Below are positions 27,801 through 36,915 of a DNA stretch of 64,000 bases, one piece after another. Numbering within the stretch: the stretch's first letter is position 1; every line of letters starts with the position of its first letter. The notes under the pieces are model-generated. The model did no database searches, had not been told where the DNA came from, and saw only the letters and a program-made list of their open reading frames with translations. The translations under genes and the position numbers were made by a program. Origin of the DNA: UBA6168 sp041163745 (lineage in GTDB: Bacteria; Bacteroidota; Bacteroidia; Chitinophagales; Saprospiraceae); NCBI GenBank assembly GCA_041163745.1, contig JBEAQU010000024.1, positions 1 to 64,000 of the forward strand, given 5' to 3'.

Positions 27801-28216
27801 AAGTCTTTTCAAACACGCAATTGTCAACCGCCCAACAATTCCGTGCCAACACGTTCGCATCCACCTATTTCGAAAACGACAAGGGAACTTTCAGGCTCGT
27901 CCCATTGCCCATCCAGGCGCAGGTGGCGCCCGTTAACGCGCTCCTGGCAGACGATTTCAACGGGGATGGAACGCTCGATATCCTGCTGGCCGGCAATTCC
28001 AACTCACCGGAAGTCGAAACAGGCCGTATAGATGCCGGCAACGGACTGCTGCTCCTTGGCGACGGCACGGGCGGATTCACGCCCATGGAGGGAAAAGAAA
28101 GCGGATTCTGGGCGCTGGGCGTCGTCCGTGACATGATCCGGCTTGAACTCTCCGACGGAACACGTATCGTGGTCCTGGCCCGGAATGACGATTCGCTGAC
28201 CGTATTTCGCTACTGA
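24812..28216 (+). CDS. FG-GAP/VCBS-repeat protein with ASPIC/UnbV domain
   Basis: An 1134-residue exported protein (N-terminal hydrophobic helix, residues 9-25, then VRCKPGE, a poor lipobox). Residues 60-530 and 660-1130 are two runs of beta-propeller repeats with the calcium-binding pattern D-x-N/D-x-D-G-x-x-D-L-Y (DVNKDGLPDLYF, DINSDGWPDLYV, DYDLDGDLDLYL, DADGDGDLDLYV). Between them, at about residues 545-630, is an ASPIC/UnbV domain (WLQVKLEGSAGNTQGVGAKV, HFGLG, VEVRWPTG). This architecture is common in Bacteroidota surface proteins of unknown role. No sorting domain was seen at the C-terminus. Confidence 0.9.
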   Translation: MISRHSFPMAAAAAISAAVLLSVISHVRCKPGESQKTASAVDTDTTRFKLVASEVSGLVFSNQITESFDNNILINSYLYNGGGVAVLDVNKDGLPDLYFSATQEPNRLFLNKGGLVFEDITDRAGVGAAEGIKTGVTVVDINSDGWPDLYVCRSGMQATAERANLLYVNNGDLTFSEQGAAYGLDNRSASNHANFFDYDLDGDLDLYLLNHPVSFKEVNKITARQEGNDYIRIADPRDEWESDKLFRNEGDGHFTEVSGAAGIRNRAWGLSATVTDFNRDGYPDLFVANDYIEPDIVYINDRKGGFSNQTDRYFRHLSNHTMGVDIADLNNDGLVDLIGLDMIAEDNQRQKELMTTMLLERYNNLVRFHYGHQLMRNVLQLNTGAAPDEHGAPFMDIGELAGVSNTDWSWSPLLADFDNDGRKDLYITNGYRRDISNLDYLNYTVDSIMQSGGVSTARFQSIDEYLRLIPSTPLQNYMFRNINGWQFEKVSDDWGLVERSYANGSAFADLDNDGDLEVVVNQIHGNVLLYENRTADRQENQWLQVKLEGSAGNTQGVGAKVRVYCGSDMQYQELTPVRGFFSSSSTVLHFGLGRRTVADRVEVRWPTGNLVQTLTDVPAGQRLTVRIGDARPGPSPEPKADSQPLFTRTDVPGLAFLHREDDFIDFNRERLLPHKFSDRGPCLAKGDVNRDGREDLYFGGARGQAGALFLQQQNSTFRQVGDDTWAPDATYEDLGATFLDADGDGDLDLYVVSGGNSYDAGSSNYQDRLYLNDGAGGFLRAGEQVLPVINSSGGCVSSTDMDGDGDPDLFRGGLVTPGRYPEPPVSYLLEQDGGKFKDICSDVAPALRQGGMINESCWADLDGDGREELVLAGEWMPITVFRWKDGRLTDATADFGLSDTQGWWNCILAEDFDQDGDLDLVAGNLGLNCRLEAHPDEPLQLFAKDFDGNGSLDPILAYHNQGAVYPLPLRDNLIKQLPPLKKKFVRHRAYGQATLEEVFSNTQLSTAQQFRANTFASTYFENDKGTFRLVPLPIQAQVAPVNALLADDFNGDGTLDILLAGNSNSPEVETGRIDAGNGLLLLGDGTGGFTPMEGKESGFWALGVVRDMIRLELSDGTRIVVLARNDDSLTVFRY

Positions 28217-28324
28217 TTGCCGGATTCGCAGACAGGCCACACGTGCCTTTGCGCTTGGCCGACGATCGAACACCAACACTAACTTGTACCATCAACTCGT
28301 CCTATCAAAAAAATCTTAGTGAAC

Positions 28325-28897
28325 ATGTCTAAATTTTTCCTGCCCAGTTGCTGCCTGGTTCTGATTATGGCAGCTTGCCAACAAGACGGAAGCCCGGCCG
28401 CCGACGCCACCGCAACCGGACTTCCCGAAGCGTCGCCCACGCTTTCCGGCAGCCAGCTGGCTGCCAGCCAGGCCATGGAAGAAACGGATTACATCGGACG
28501 CTCCCGCCGGTCCCTTGAAAAAATCCAGCGGCTGTACGACCAGGCAGCTGGCAAAATGCCCGGACTTGGAAAGGTTTCCACCCGCATCGATGACGACTTC
28601 ACGCTGACCATCCAAAACGAACTGCCGGACGGAACCGTCCGCACCGTGGTCAACCTGAAGCACATCAACCCGTCGGATGGCTCCATCATGCTGATTCCGG
28701 ACACCCAACCGGGTGAGTTTCCTGGTATCCGCCTGCAAGTGCTGGAAGGCAGGCCCGGTGTCAGCATCTACCAAAACGACCAATTGAGCGCCGAAACCAT
28801 GTTCCTGGAGCTGTATATGCCAACCCGTTCCGATATAGAACAAATGGCACCCGTCCTGGTCTCCATCCTCAACATCGTACATGGAAAAACCCAGTGA
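28325..28897 (+). CDS. Putative lipoprotein, function unknown
   Basis: Starts MSKFFLPSCCLVLIMAAC, a lipoprotein signal with lipobox at about residue 18; a GTG two codons upstream (28319) is an alternative start. Mature part: low-complexity Ala/Ser/Pro linker (residues 20-50), a helical segment (RSRRSLEKIQRLYDQAAG) and a beta-rich domain with FTLTIQNELPDGTVRTVVNLKHI. Length 190 residues. Family not recognised. It ends 85 bases from the convergent alpha-2-macroglobulin gene, with a shared terminator between. Confidence 0.75.
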   Translation: MSKFFLPSCCLVLIMAACQQDGSPAADATATGLPEASPTLSGSQLAASQAMEETDYIGRSRRSLEKIQRLYDQAAGKMPGLGKVSTRIDDDFTLTIQNELPDGTVRTVVNLKHINPSDGSIMLIPDTQPGEFPGIRLQVLEGRPGVSIYQNDQLSAETMFLELYMPTRSDIEQMAPVLVSILNIVHGKTQ

Positions 28898-28926
28898 GCC
28901 TCGGTGTCCGCCCAACACCAGGTAAG

Positions 28927-28960
28927 AAAAGACGCATCGTCCGAGACGTTGCGTCTCTTT
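28927..28960. terminator. Bidirectional intrinsic terminator
   Basis: AGACGCA (28930-28936) and TGCGTCT (28950-28956) form the outer stem, CGTC and GACG an inner stem around loop CGA. TCTTTG follows on the plus strand and TCTTTTCTT on the minus strand, so it can end both convergent genes. Confidence 0.75.
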
Positions 28961-28982
28961 GTATGCCGGAATCACACCCATC

Positions 28983-31900
28983 CTATTGCACCCTGATTTC
29001 CATCCCTCCCGAATGGGAGGAGAATTCCGGTGCATACATGGATTGTATCCTGGCGATACCATTGGAAAAATTGCCGCGGAAGGTGACACGCAAGGGATAC
29101 GACAGCACATGGGTCCCCTTCGGCAAGCGGTCGAAATAAAAATTGTTGGCCGTGTCACGGATGGATTCATACCATCCAAGCCCTCCCGACCAATGATAGG
29201 CACTGCGGGTTTGCAGCGGCTCGAAAGCAGCCGCCCGCATATCCTTGAGATGTACGAACTCCATGTCACGGTCGGACCGAATTACCAGGCGAACCTGGAC
29301 TTTTTCACCGACAGACAAGGAATCCCCGGCCAAAAGCGGCACCAGCACCTCCCCACTGTCGGAGGGTATGACGCGAAAAAGTGATTTTTGCAAACGCAGG
29401 GGGGTGTCATCGAAGGCATCGATACGATTGAGTTCCTCAAAATATTGCCAATACAAGGCGCCCCAGGCAAGGGTCGGGTTCGGGTTTGACACCTGTACGA
29501 GGCCCATGTCCGCGTGTATGTCCGGCCCGGGAATACGGTAGCTGAAATAACCGCTACCGGCCGTAACCGAACCGAATGACTGTGTGCGCAGGCCCTCGTT
29601 ATGCCGTATGGCCGTGAGGGAGGGTTTTTCCCCGCCGATCGTCAATTCGACGGGTCTGCCCATCAGGGCGGGTTCACCGCCCGCTGTCAGGATGGCATCC
29701 ACCGCGTGGATGGTCGCCTTGCTGTTTTCCCAGCGGTGGGTTTGTTTCTGTTTCAGCAACCAGACCATCATTTCATACGCCGCCCGCTCATCCTGCGCAA
29801 CCTCCTGGAAAAGCTCCATCAACATAGCCTGGAGCTCCACCGGGGATTGGAACCACGACCAGCCTGCCGAAATTTTCCAGTACATCCCCCATTCGGGATC
29901 CCGGATGGCACGGTCTCGCAAGGATTGTACGATCCGTCCGGCGCCATCCGCATCTCCGGAACGGTGTAACACCAAGGCAGCCATTCCTTCCCGGTAGAGG
30001 CCTTTCCCCAGCCAATAACGCCGGACCTGTTCCAGGTAATATTTCCAGGCGACACCCGACTTTCCTTCCAGCGGTATCATCGGCGTCCTGTCCGTCGGAG
30101 CACGGTCCACCTTACCATTCCCGGGCAGGAAGAACGACCGGACGTACAAGTGATGGATGACCCGGGCATCAAGGTGGTCGTCTTCAAACCGGGACCGACC
30201 TTCCCTGACCGACTTTTCCAGTCGTTCGTATCGGTCCAGCAACGCGGCGTCACCATAGGCAACCGCCTTGGCAACCATCTGCGCCAAAGATTCGCGACTT
30301 TCGCTGTCCAGCACCCCACGCCGCATCAGCTGTCCGAATCCTTCCAGGATTTCGGCGGTCACCACCCAGGAATCCGGACCGCCCGGAAACCAGGGCCAGG
30401 CACCGGAAGCAGCTTGCCGTCCCAGGAGTGAGGCCAGCAGCCCCTCCGTCTGTTGTGCGACCGTTTGTTCGTCCAGCAGGATGGCCAGGTCCCGCAACTG
30501 CTGTTCTTCGCTGCGTGCATCCCAGACCCAGGGGGTTTCGGCGAGCAGTGCGGATTTCAGATCCGGATGATTCGACAATTGGCCGGTGGGTGCGGCATCG
30601 GGAAAATCCCGCCAGATTTGCAGGACCTTCCGGACCGTCGGAAACTGCCGCACCAGCATGCTTGCCGTTGCATTGGCATAATAACGGGTGAAAAGGTTCG
30701 CGTTGCTATCATCCGTCTGCAGCATGGAGAATGGTAAGGCCTGCAGCGCAAGCCAAACAGGATGGGACGTGAACTCGACGACAAGCCCTTGGTGCCGCAG
30801 GGTGGACGAGGTGTCCTGTATCAGGGAATGGAAGCGGAAAGACTTGGTGTCCGATTCCCTGACCGGAAGCGGCAATGTTTCCGTCACCAACTCCAAATTG
30901 CTCAATACAGGCGTCAAGCCCCTTTCCGCATCCTGATGGGTTTCCGTTTCGGCCAGGACCGTATGTTCGAGAAGCGCCACGGTCGAAGCGTCGGGAATAT
31001 TAAGGTCCCAAGTGATGCCGACAGCGGCGCCGGGCAACAGTTCGAAGAATTTTTCCCGGTCTTCCCCGGACAGATCTTCAAAGGAAAGCGCGGCCCCTGT
31101 CAACCCGTTGGCGAGGTCCAGCCGTACCCGGCCGGCGACGGGCACATCCGAGAGATTGACTACCTTGGCCGGAAAGACCATGCGGTCGAACTCCCGGAAA
31201 AAACGGGGAGGGGAAGGTATCACCATCAGCGGCAGTTGGGTCTGCAGGCTTTTCTCCAGCTGTGCCGTCTCCAAGCTTTCCGTGTGGGCCAACAACAGGA
31301 TTTTCCAACGGGTGAGGGCATCTTTGTTACGGAAACGGATCCGGATGTCTCCGGCCGAATCGGTCTGCAGCTGCGGGAAGAAAAATACGGTCTCCCCGAA
31401 ATCGCTCCTGACCACCGGTGCGACATGCATGGGTTCCGGCCAGGTCTGCTCTGCTGCCGGTGTCGATGCATCCGCCGTCTGCTCCCGTTCTTTCGCGGGG
31501 GCATTATTTCCTGCTTTCATACCGACCATCGGAACAGCATCCAGTCCGTCGGCATTGAACAACCGGAAGGCATGTCGCCGGCCCCTTTCCCAATCGAACC
31601 AGTTCAGGCTGACATACCTTTGGACCGGTGGTCCGTCGAACAAATATCCCGTCTCCTCTTGCCAGCCGGTTCTGGTCAGTCCCTGCCGGTCATTGAATTC
31701 GAAGCCTTGCGGATGACATTGTAAAGCGGAACGGTAAGTAGGCCATGGCGAAAGTCTCCACTGGTTGGAGGCGAACGCGTCGAGCGCCGCATCGTACATG
31801 GTCGCCGCCAGTTCCGCCGTGACCGCCGCACCGGCCTGCCCTTTGACCGTCAGTATCCATTCCGCTTCCGAGCCCGGCAGCGTTTTGTCCCGGAACGACT

Positions 31901-34900
31901 GGACCTGCAGGTTCAATTCCTTGTTATCCCACGGCACCGTGAATTGCCGGCTGACTGTCCAGGCGAAGCCTTTGCCGGCGAAGGAAACGCGACAATGGAC
32001 ATTTCCCCGATCGGATTCCCTGATGGGGATGAATTCCGTCCAAGCCCCTTTCACCTCGATCCATTTCCGCTCGACCGCCTGGTTGGGCCTTACGATTTCA
32101 AGCCATACGGGAACCGTCGATTTCCTGAAGGAAGCCAGGCGGACAGCGGCGGATTGTCCGGGCAGGAAAGTCTGCGGGCCTGCTTTCCCGGGCATCAGTT
32201 CGTAGGATAGGATGGCGTGTATCGGAACCGGTTTGCCGGCGGGCAGAAAAACTTGGAAAAATTGAATATGTTCGATCTGCTCGCCACCGGGAGCCGTTGC
32301 GGTGATGGTTGCCTTGTACCAACCATCGGGCAGGTCCGGATGGTGGGAGAAGAAGGCCTGTCCGTCGGCCGACCGGTTGAAATCCCCTTCATAGACCAAT
32401 TTTTCGACTTTCCACTGTTCCGGCTGGTCTTCAAAGGCCCATGGCAGATGCGGAAAATTCCGTACAAAGAAGGCTTCGTCCATAGTTCGGCGGTCAGGGA
32501 CAGGCCAGTTTCGGGTCAGTAAAGGGTGCTCGGGCGTATGAAGGCGTTCCAATCGGACGTTCCCCGAGGCTGCGACAGGATCTCCATTCAGGTTGGCGGC
32601 CGACACGTCCAAACGGAATCCTTGCGCTGACGGCCAGACCCCTTGTTCCGGCGCACGGCCATTGACGGACAAGCGCAGGTCCATTGGTCGGTAGCCGACC
32701 GAGATGCGGGATTCCGCCTGCCGTGATTCCCCGGTCAGGTCTGTGACGACCACGGAGACGACATAATGATAAACCGGTTGGTCGGCAGAGTGGAAGCGTG
32801 CATCCGGATCCGCCGGGAATGACAGGTCGTAGAAGCCGTCCGGACCGGTTGTCCCGGTGCCGGCGGCAATGGTGGTCGAGGAGGACTGGTATCGTACCTT
32901 TACGTAGGAACGCATCCAATCCGGGACAAAAGGAAACCTGGCGGTCCGCTCGACCGACCATTGAACGGTGGCATCCGGCAGGTTCGCACCGGAGAGGGCG
33001 GCCGCTTGCAAGCGGATCCGGACGGAATCCCCGACAACCCGTGGCCTTGCCTCCGGTTGCAGGGAAATTTCGAAACGAGGCCTTTTGTATTCCTCCACCT
33101 GGAAAGGAAACCGTTGGACCACGAGGTTGGAACCGAGGTGAACCGAGCCTGTTCGCATGGTGGCCGGAAGGACGAAGGATCCTTGGGCGGATCCGAACGA
33201 ATTTGTCCGCAAGGAAATTTTGTCGACAGTCTTTCCATTGGCATCGTACAGGGACACGGTGACAGATTTTCCCGTCAGCAGCGAAGGTTTTCTGCTGGCA
33301 TCATGCGCCATACATAGGATCTTGAAATGAACCGGCTGGCCCGGTCGATAGATGGCCCTGTCGAGGAAGAATTGTACCGATTGCCGCGTCCTTTCGCTTA
33401 CCGCCGGTCGGGCATGCTCATGGAATGCATGCTGGATATGGAACGTGTCCTTTCCCTTCGCCAGCGACACCTCATAGGAACGGTAGCCTTCCTCATGATT
33501 TCCCAGCAGGACCATACCATTGCGGTCCGTCACCTTTTCTTCCAGCCTATTCAGTTGGGTGGAAGCACGCCGGGGCCATTCCAATTGGGGTCTTTGCCAC
33601 AAGGTGACGGTGACCCCGGCCTGCGGTTTGCCGGACATCCGATCGAAAACGACCAGGGTTGACGGACCGTTAAGGTCCGTTTGGTGGAAGGCCCCCCATC
33701 GGGAAACCTGAAAAGCGGCGAGCGCTTGGGGCTCGGCGGAAGAAGGATTTCCTTGGGAGGAAATACCCAGGGCGACCATCATGTAATAACCGCAGTCTAG
33801 CGCGGGCATGGCGAATTCGGACTGATGGCGATGCAAGTCTCCGTCGTCCGGAAGGGAAATTCGCCATTCCTGGATCGTGGCGTATCCATCAAGGGCGGCA
33901 ATCGCCTGCGAGAGAGAATCCGGGTCGACCAGCATCCTTTCCCAGGCGGTGTATTGTCGGTGGTCGAGCCGAACGACCCGGATTTGAAGACCTTGCAGGT
34001 TCCGGTATTGGAGGCCGGCCAGGAAAGGCTGGTCGGGGGCGGTTCCCGCAGGCACCGTCAGCGTGAAGGAAGCGGCCTCGAGCTTTCGGATTCGTTGCGC
34101 CGACAGGTCAAAGAACTGGGAATTCGGAAAATGGACCATCCCGTTTCGGAAAACATCGCGGGCTGTCCGGTTGTACCATTTGGTCGGATCCGGCGGAAGG
34201 GAATCCAGTTCCGGCGGCAGCGGAACGAATTGTTCCGCCATCCGGGCATACTGGTCTCCCAGGCGGAACAAAATTTCCGCTGCCGCAGGATGTCGGCCTG
34301 TCTGTTCTGCCAATGCCTGCAGGGCGAGCAGCAAGGAGCGGTCCTGCTGGCCCGAGGCACTGACTTCCGAGGCGAAGAAAAGCCGATGCAGGTCGATGTC
34401 CGACTGTATGGCCGTATCTTGCCGGTGGAAGGTCAGCCACATTTGATAAAGCGTCAGTATGGTGGCATAGCCGTCGGCTCCGCCCGGCGAGGACGGGATT
34501 TTCCAATCGACGAACCGGTCTGCGGGCGCGAACAGCAGGGAATCGACCCGTAGGAAAGCGGGGGCGTCATCGGAAGGGAAAAGCAGGAATCGGTTTTCCT
34601 GCAGCAGGAAAAGCGCCCTATCCATCAGAAAATCATACAAGGTGGGGCGCAAATGAGCCGTTTTCCTTTCCGCATCCTGCAGCAGCAAGTGGAAATCGGA
34701 CAAGGGTATGCTGCGGTTGTCGTCGGATCGGACGGATTCCCACAAGATCGTCCTAACCTTGGCGGCGAGCTGGGCGGTCGTCCAGGTATCGATATCCGGG
34801 GAATCCGGCTCCGTCGGACCGGTGCGGTCCGCCATTTTCCACCGATTGGCATGCAGGAAATCCATGTAGCATTCCGCCAGCATGGACCGGAGGATGTCCT

Positions 34901-35324
34901 GCAAGGGGCCATGGGCGTGCGCCAGTTCCGATTCGAAGTCGGAGATGGCATCCGGCAAGGTATACTCTGCTATTTCCATCCGAAGCTTGTTTCGGTAGAC
35001 CAACGCCTTCACCAGATGGTCCGCCAAGTTCTGTTCCCGGGCGGTCGACAGCAGCACTTCCGTGGAAGCCAGGGCGGCGGAAGGGAACCCGGCCGCCACC
35101 AGGGAGTCGATGCTGTGCCATGCCGCGAGCAGCGCGGCAGCAGTGGGAAGGGTATCATGCATGGTCTGGGGTGGCAGGGTAGGGGAGGGTGCCGCCGAAT
35201 AGGAAGGCGCTGGCACATCGGCGGTGGCAGCGAGGAAAAGGGCAGGCAGCAGCAACGCGACGGCCAGGCAGCGGAGGGGAGCGCCGGAGGGCCGGCAAAC
35301 CGCACGGAAGGGGAGGTCGATCAT
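28983..35324 (-). CDS. Alpha-2-macroglobulin-family protein lacking the thioester motif
   Basis: A 2113-residue exported protein (hydrophobic signal LAVALLLPALFLAATA). Macroglobulin domains are visible: AIYRPGQPVHFKILC (MG2 start, about residue 655), then MG-domain strands, the WLEIVRPNQAVERKW and ETVFFFPQLQTDSAGDIRIRFRNKDALTRWKILLLAH segments, and the C-terminal MYAPEFSSHSGG typical of the last MG domain. Where family members carry a thioester CxEQ, here the sequence is LPFSMLQTDDSNANLFTRYYAN (about residue 1530): Cys is Ser and Gln is Asn. The protein could trap proteases or act as a structural envelope protein without covalent attachment. No penicillin-binding protein gene, its usual partner, is adjacent. 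Confidence 0.9.
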   Translation of the reverse strand: MIDLPFRAVCRPSGAPLRCLAVALLLPALFLAATADVPAPSYSAAPSPTLPPQTMHDTLPTAAALLAAWHSIDSLVAAGFPSAALASTEVLLSTAREQNLADHLVKALVYRNKLRMEIAEYTLPDAISDFESELAHAHGPLQDILRSMLAECYMDFLHANRWKMADRTGPTEPDSPDIDTWTTAQLAAKVRTILWESVRSDDNRSIPLSDFHLLLQDAERKTAHLRPTLYDFLMDRALFLLQENRFLLFPSDDAPAFLRVDSLLFAPADRFVDWKIPSSPGGADGYATILTLYQMWLTFHRQDTAIQSDIDLHRLFFASEVSASGQQDRSLLLALQALAEQTGRHPAAAEILFRLGDQYARMAEQFVPLPPELDSLPPDPTKWYNRTARDVFRNGMVHFPNSQFFDLSAQRIRKLEAASFTLTVPAGTAPDQPFLAGLQYRNLQGLQIRVVRLDHRQYTAWERMLVDPDSLSQAIAALDGYATIQEWRISLPDDGDLHRHQSEFAMPALDCGYYMMVALGISSQGNPSSAEPQALAAFQVSRWGAFHQTDLNGPSTLVVFDRMSGKPQAGVTVTLWQRPQLEWPRRASTQLNRLEEKVTDRNGMVLLGNHEEGYRSYEVSLAKGKDTFHIQHAFHEHARPAVSERTRQSVQFFLDRAIYRPGQPVHFKILCMAHDASRKPSLLTGKSVTVSLYDANGKTVDKISLRTNSFGSAQGSFVLPATMRTGSVHLGSNLVVQRFPFQVEEYKRPRFEISLQPEARPRVVGDSVRIRLQAAALSGANLPDATVQWSVERTARFPFVPDWMRSYVKVRYQSSSTTIAAGTGTTGPDGFYDLSFPADPDARFHSADQPVYHYVVSVVVTDLTGESRQAESRISVGYRPMDLRLSVNGRAPEQGVWPSAQGFRLDVSAANLNGDPVAASGNVRLERLHTPEHPLLTRNWPVPDRRTMDEAFFVRNFPHLPWAFEDQPEQWKVEKLVYEGDFNRSADGQAFFSHHPDLPDGWYKATITATAPGGEQIEHIQFFQVFLPAGKPVPIHAILSYELMPGKAGPQTFLPGQSAAVRLASFRKSTVPVWLEIVRPNQAVERKWIEVKGAWTEFIPIRESDRGNVHCRVSFAGKGFAWTVSRQFTVPWDNKELNLQVQSFRDKTLPGSEAEWILTVKGQAGAAVTAELAATMYDAALDAFASNQWRLSPWPTYRSALQCHPQGFEFNDRQGLTRTGWQEETGYLFDGPPVQRYVSLNWFDWERGRRHAFRLFNADGLDAVPMVGMKAGNNAPAKEREQTADASTPAAEQTWPEPMHVAPVVRSDFGETVFFFPQLQTDSAGDIRIRFRNKDALTRWKILLLAHTESLETAQLEKSLQTQLPLMVIPSPPRFFREFDRMVFPAKVVNLSDVPVAGRVRLDLANGLTGAALSFEDLSGEDREKFFELLPGAAVGITWDLNIPDASTVALLEHTVLAETETHQDAERGLTPVLSNLELVTETLPLPVRESDTKSFRFHSLIQDTSSTLRHQGLVVEFTSHPVWLALQALPFSMLQTDDSNANLFTRYYANATASMLVRQFPTVRKVLQIWRDFPDAAPTGQLSNHPDLKSALLAETPWVWDARSEEQQLRDLAILLDEQTVAQQTEGLLASLLGRQAASGAWPWFPGGPDSWVVTAEILEGFGQLMRRGVLDSESRESLAQMVAKAVAYGDAALLDRYERLEKSVREGRSRFEDDHLDARVIHHLYVRSFFLPGNGKVDRAPTDRTPMIPLEGKSGVAWKYYLEQVRRYWLGKGLYREGMAALVLHRSGDADGAGRIVQSLRDRAIRDPEWGMYWKISAGWSWFQSPVELQAMLMELFQEVAQDERAAYEMMVWLLKQKQTHRWENSKATIHAVDAILTAGGEPALMGRPVELTIGGEKPSLTAIRHNEGLRTQSFGSVTAGSGYFSYRIPGPDIHADMGLVQVSNPNPTLAWGALYWQYFEELNRIDAFDDTPLRLQKSLFRVIPSDSGEVLVPLLAGDSLSVGEKVQVRLVIRSDRDMEFVHLKDMRAAAFEPLQTRSAYHWSGGLGWYESIRDTANNFYFDRLPKGTHVLSYPLRVTFRGNFSNGIARIQSMYAPEFSSHSGGMEIRVQ

Positions 35325-35630
35325 GATGTCAGTATTTTACTATCCGTTAAGATAATGTTCCGTACACCGGAAAAGTTAGCCCCGGAACAAAAAAAGCAAC
35401 GCAGCGGGAAGACCTGTATGAAGTGGAAACGAAGACAAGAGGCAGCCTATTGTCGGGCGGATGACGGGGTGATCTCTGGAACCGGAGTGAATGGACTTGC
35501 AGCGGCAGCGGACGCGCCGATGAGGAACTTGGCAGCGCATTAAAAAAAACCGACGTCAAGAACCATTTCCCTTCGATTGTGTTTATCTTTGCGATTAGAA
35601 TAAATCTAAATAAATATAAAAGACAAGGTC
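35325..35630. other. Divergent intergenic region between the macroglobulin gene and iscS
   Basis: Contains the iscS -7 element (35584-35591) and, on the minus strand, a weak TAACTTTT near 35372. No gene or repeat was seen. Confidence 0.5.
35584..35591 (+). promoter_or_regulatory. -7 element for the isc operon
   Basis: TATCTTTG, an exact TAnnTTTG match, 40 bases upstream of the iscS ATG. No -33 element at the usual distance and no IscR binding-site match could be recognised. Confidence 0.5.
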
Positions 35631-36848
35631 ATGGCAGCGAGGAAAATTTACCTGGACAACAACTCCACCACACCTTGCGACCCAAGGGTTGTGGAGGCAA
35701 TGGTTCCGTATTTTTATGAGCATCATGGAAATGCGGCCAGCCGAAGTCATCCCTACGGTTGGGAAGCGGAAGAAGCGGTCGATTATGCGCGGGAGCAGCT
35801 TGCCCGGCTTTTGCAGGCCGATCCCAAGGAAATCATTTTCACCTCCGGCGCGACCGAGAGTGACAACCTGGCCATCAAGGGCGTATACGAGATGTATGCC
35901 GGCAAGGGCAACCATATCATAACCACCCGGACCGAGCACAAGGCGGTGCTGGATACCTGCAGCAGGTTGGAGAAGCAAGGTGCGCGTATCACTTACCTTG
36001 AGGTCGATCGTCTCGGCATGGTCAATCTGGAGGAACTGGAAGCCGCCATCACGGCCGAGACCGTCCTGGTTTCCATCATGTGGGCGAACAACGAGACCGG
36101 GGTCATCCAGCGGATGAAGGAGATAGGAGACATTTGTGCCCGGAAGGGAGTCCTGTTCTTCAGCGACGCAACGCAGGCGGTCGGCAAAATCAGGACACAC
36201 CCGCGTGAGGTCGGCGTACATCTGATGGCCTTCACCGCCCACAAGATGTACGGCCCGAAAGGTGTGGGTGCCTTGTATGTGAGCCGCAAGAGTCCGCGGG
36301 TCAAGGTGACGGCCCAGATGGACGGAGGCGGTCATGAGCGGGGAATGCGTTCCGGTACGTTGAACGTACCGGGAATAGTGGGATTCGGGAAAGCGGCCGA
36401 GCTTGCCATGCAGGAGATGGAACAGGATGCCGCCCGGTTGAGCGGGATGCGGGATTATCTGGAGCGCCAACTGATGCAGCTGGAGGAAGTGTATGTGAAC
36501 GGTGACCCGGACAGCAGGATGCCGCACGTCACCAACCTTTCGTTCAAACATGTGGAAGGGGAGGGCCTCATGATGACATTCAATCAGGAGATCGCCCTTT
36601 CGTCGGGATCCGCCTGTACCTCCGCATCCCTGGAGCCATCCTATGTGTTGGTAGCATTGGGTTTGGGGGACGACCTGGCACATTCATCCCTTCGGTTCAG
36701 CCTGGGACGGTTCACGACGGAAGAAGATGTGGCCTACGCCATCCAGGCTGTTTCAAACGGCGTAAATCATATGCGGGAGCTAAGTCCGATCTGGGAAATG
36801 TACAAGGAAGGTGTCGATCTCAGCCAGGTCGAATGGTCAGAACATTAA
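35631..36848 (+). CDS. iscS: Cysteine desulfurase IscS
   Basis: PLP enzyme that removes sulfur from cysteine to supply Fe-S cluster assembly. The 405-residue protein opens YLDNNSTTPCDPRVVEAM, has GNAASRSHPYGW, the PLP lysine in TAHKMYGPKG (K205) and the persulfide Cys in SSGSACTSAS (C329) on a long active-site loop, which places it in group I (IscS/NifS) rather than SufS. The C-terminus HSSLRFSLGRFTTEEDV is canonical. It heads the operon iscS-iscU-iscA. hscA, hscB and fdx are not in the window. Confidence 0.96.
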   Translation: MAARKIYLDNNSTTPCDPRVVEAMVPYFYEHHGNAASRSHPYGWEAEEAVDYAREQLARLLQADPKEIIFTSGATESDNLAIKGVYEMYAGKGNHIITTRTEHKAVLDTCSRLEKQGARITYLEVDRLGMVNLEELEAAITAETVLVSIMWANNETGVIQRMKEIGDICARKGVLFFSDATQAVGKIRTHPREVGVHLMAFTAHKMYGPKGVGALYVSRKSPRVKVTAQMDGGGHERGMRSGTLNVPGIVGFGKAAELAMQEMEQDAARLSGMRDYLERQLMQLEEVYVNGDPDSRMPHVTNLSFKHVEGEGLMMTFNQEIALSSGSACTSASLEPSYVLVALGLGDDLAHSSLRFSLGRFTTEEDVAYAIQAVSNGVNHMRELSPIWEMYKEGVDLSQVEWSEH

Positions 36849-36915
36849 CCCAGGTCCTGGACGGCCACTTCATTTGACAACAAGAATCCTCACTTTCAAC
36901 AAAAAATCTTTCGAT

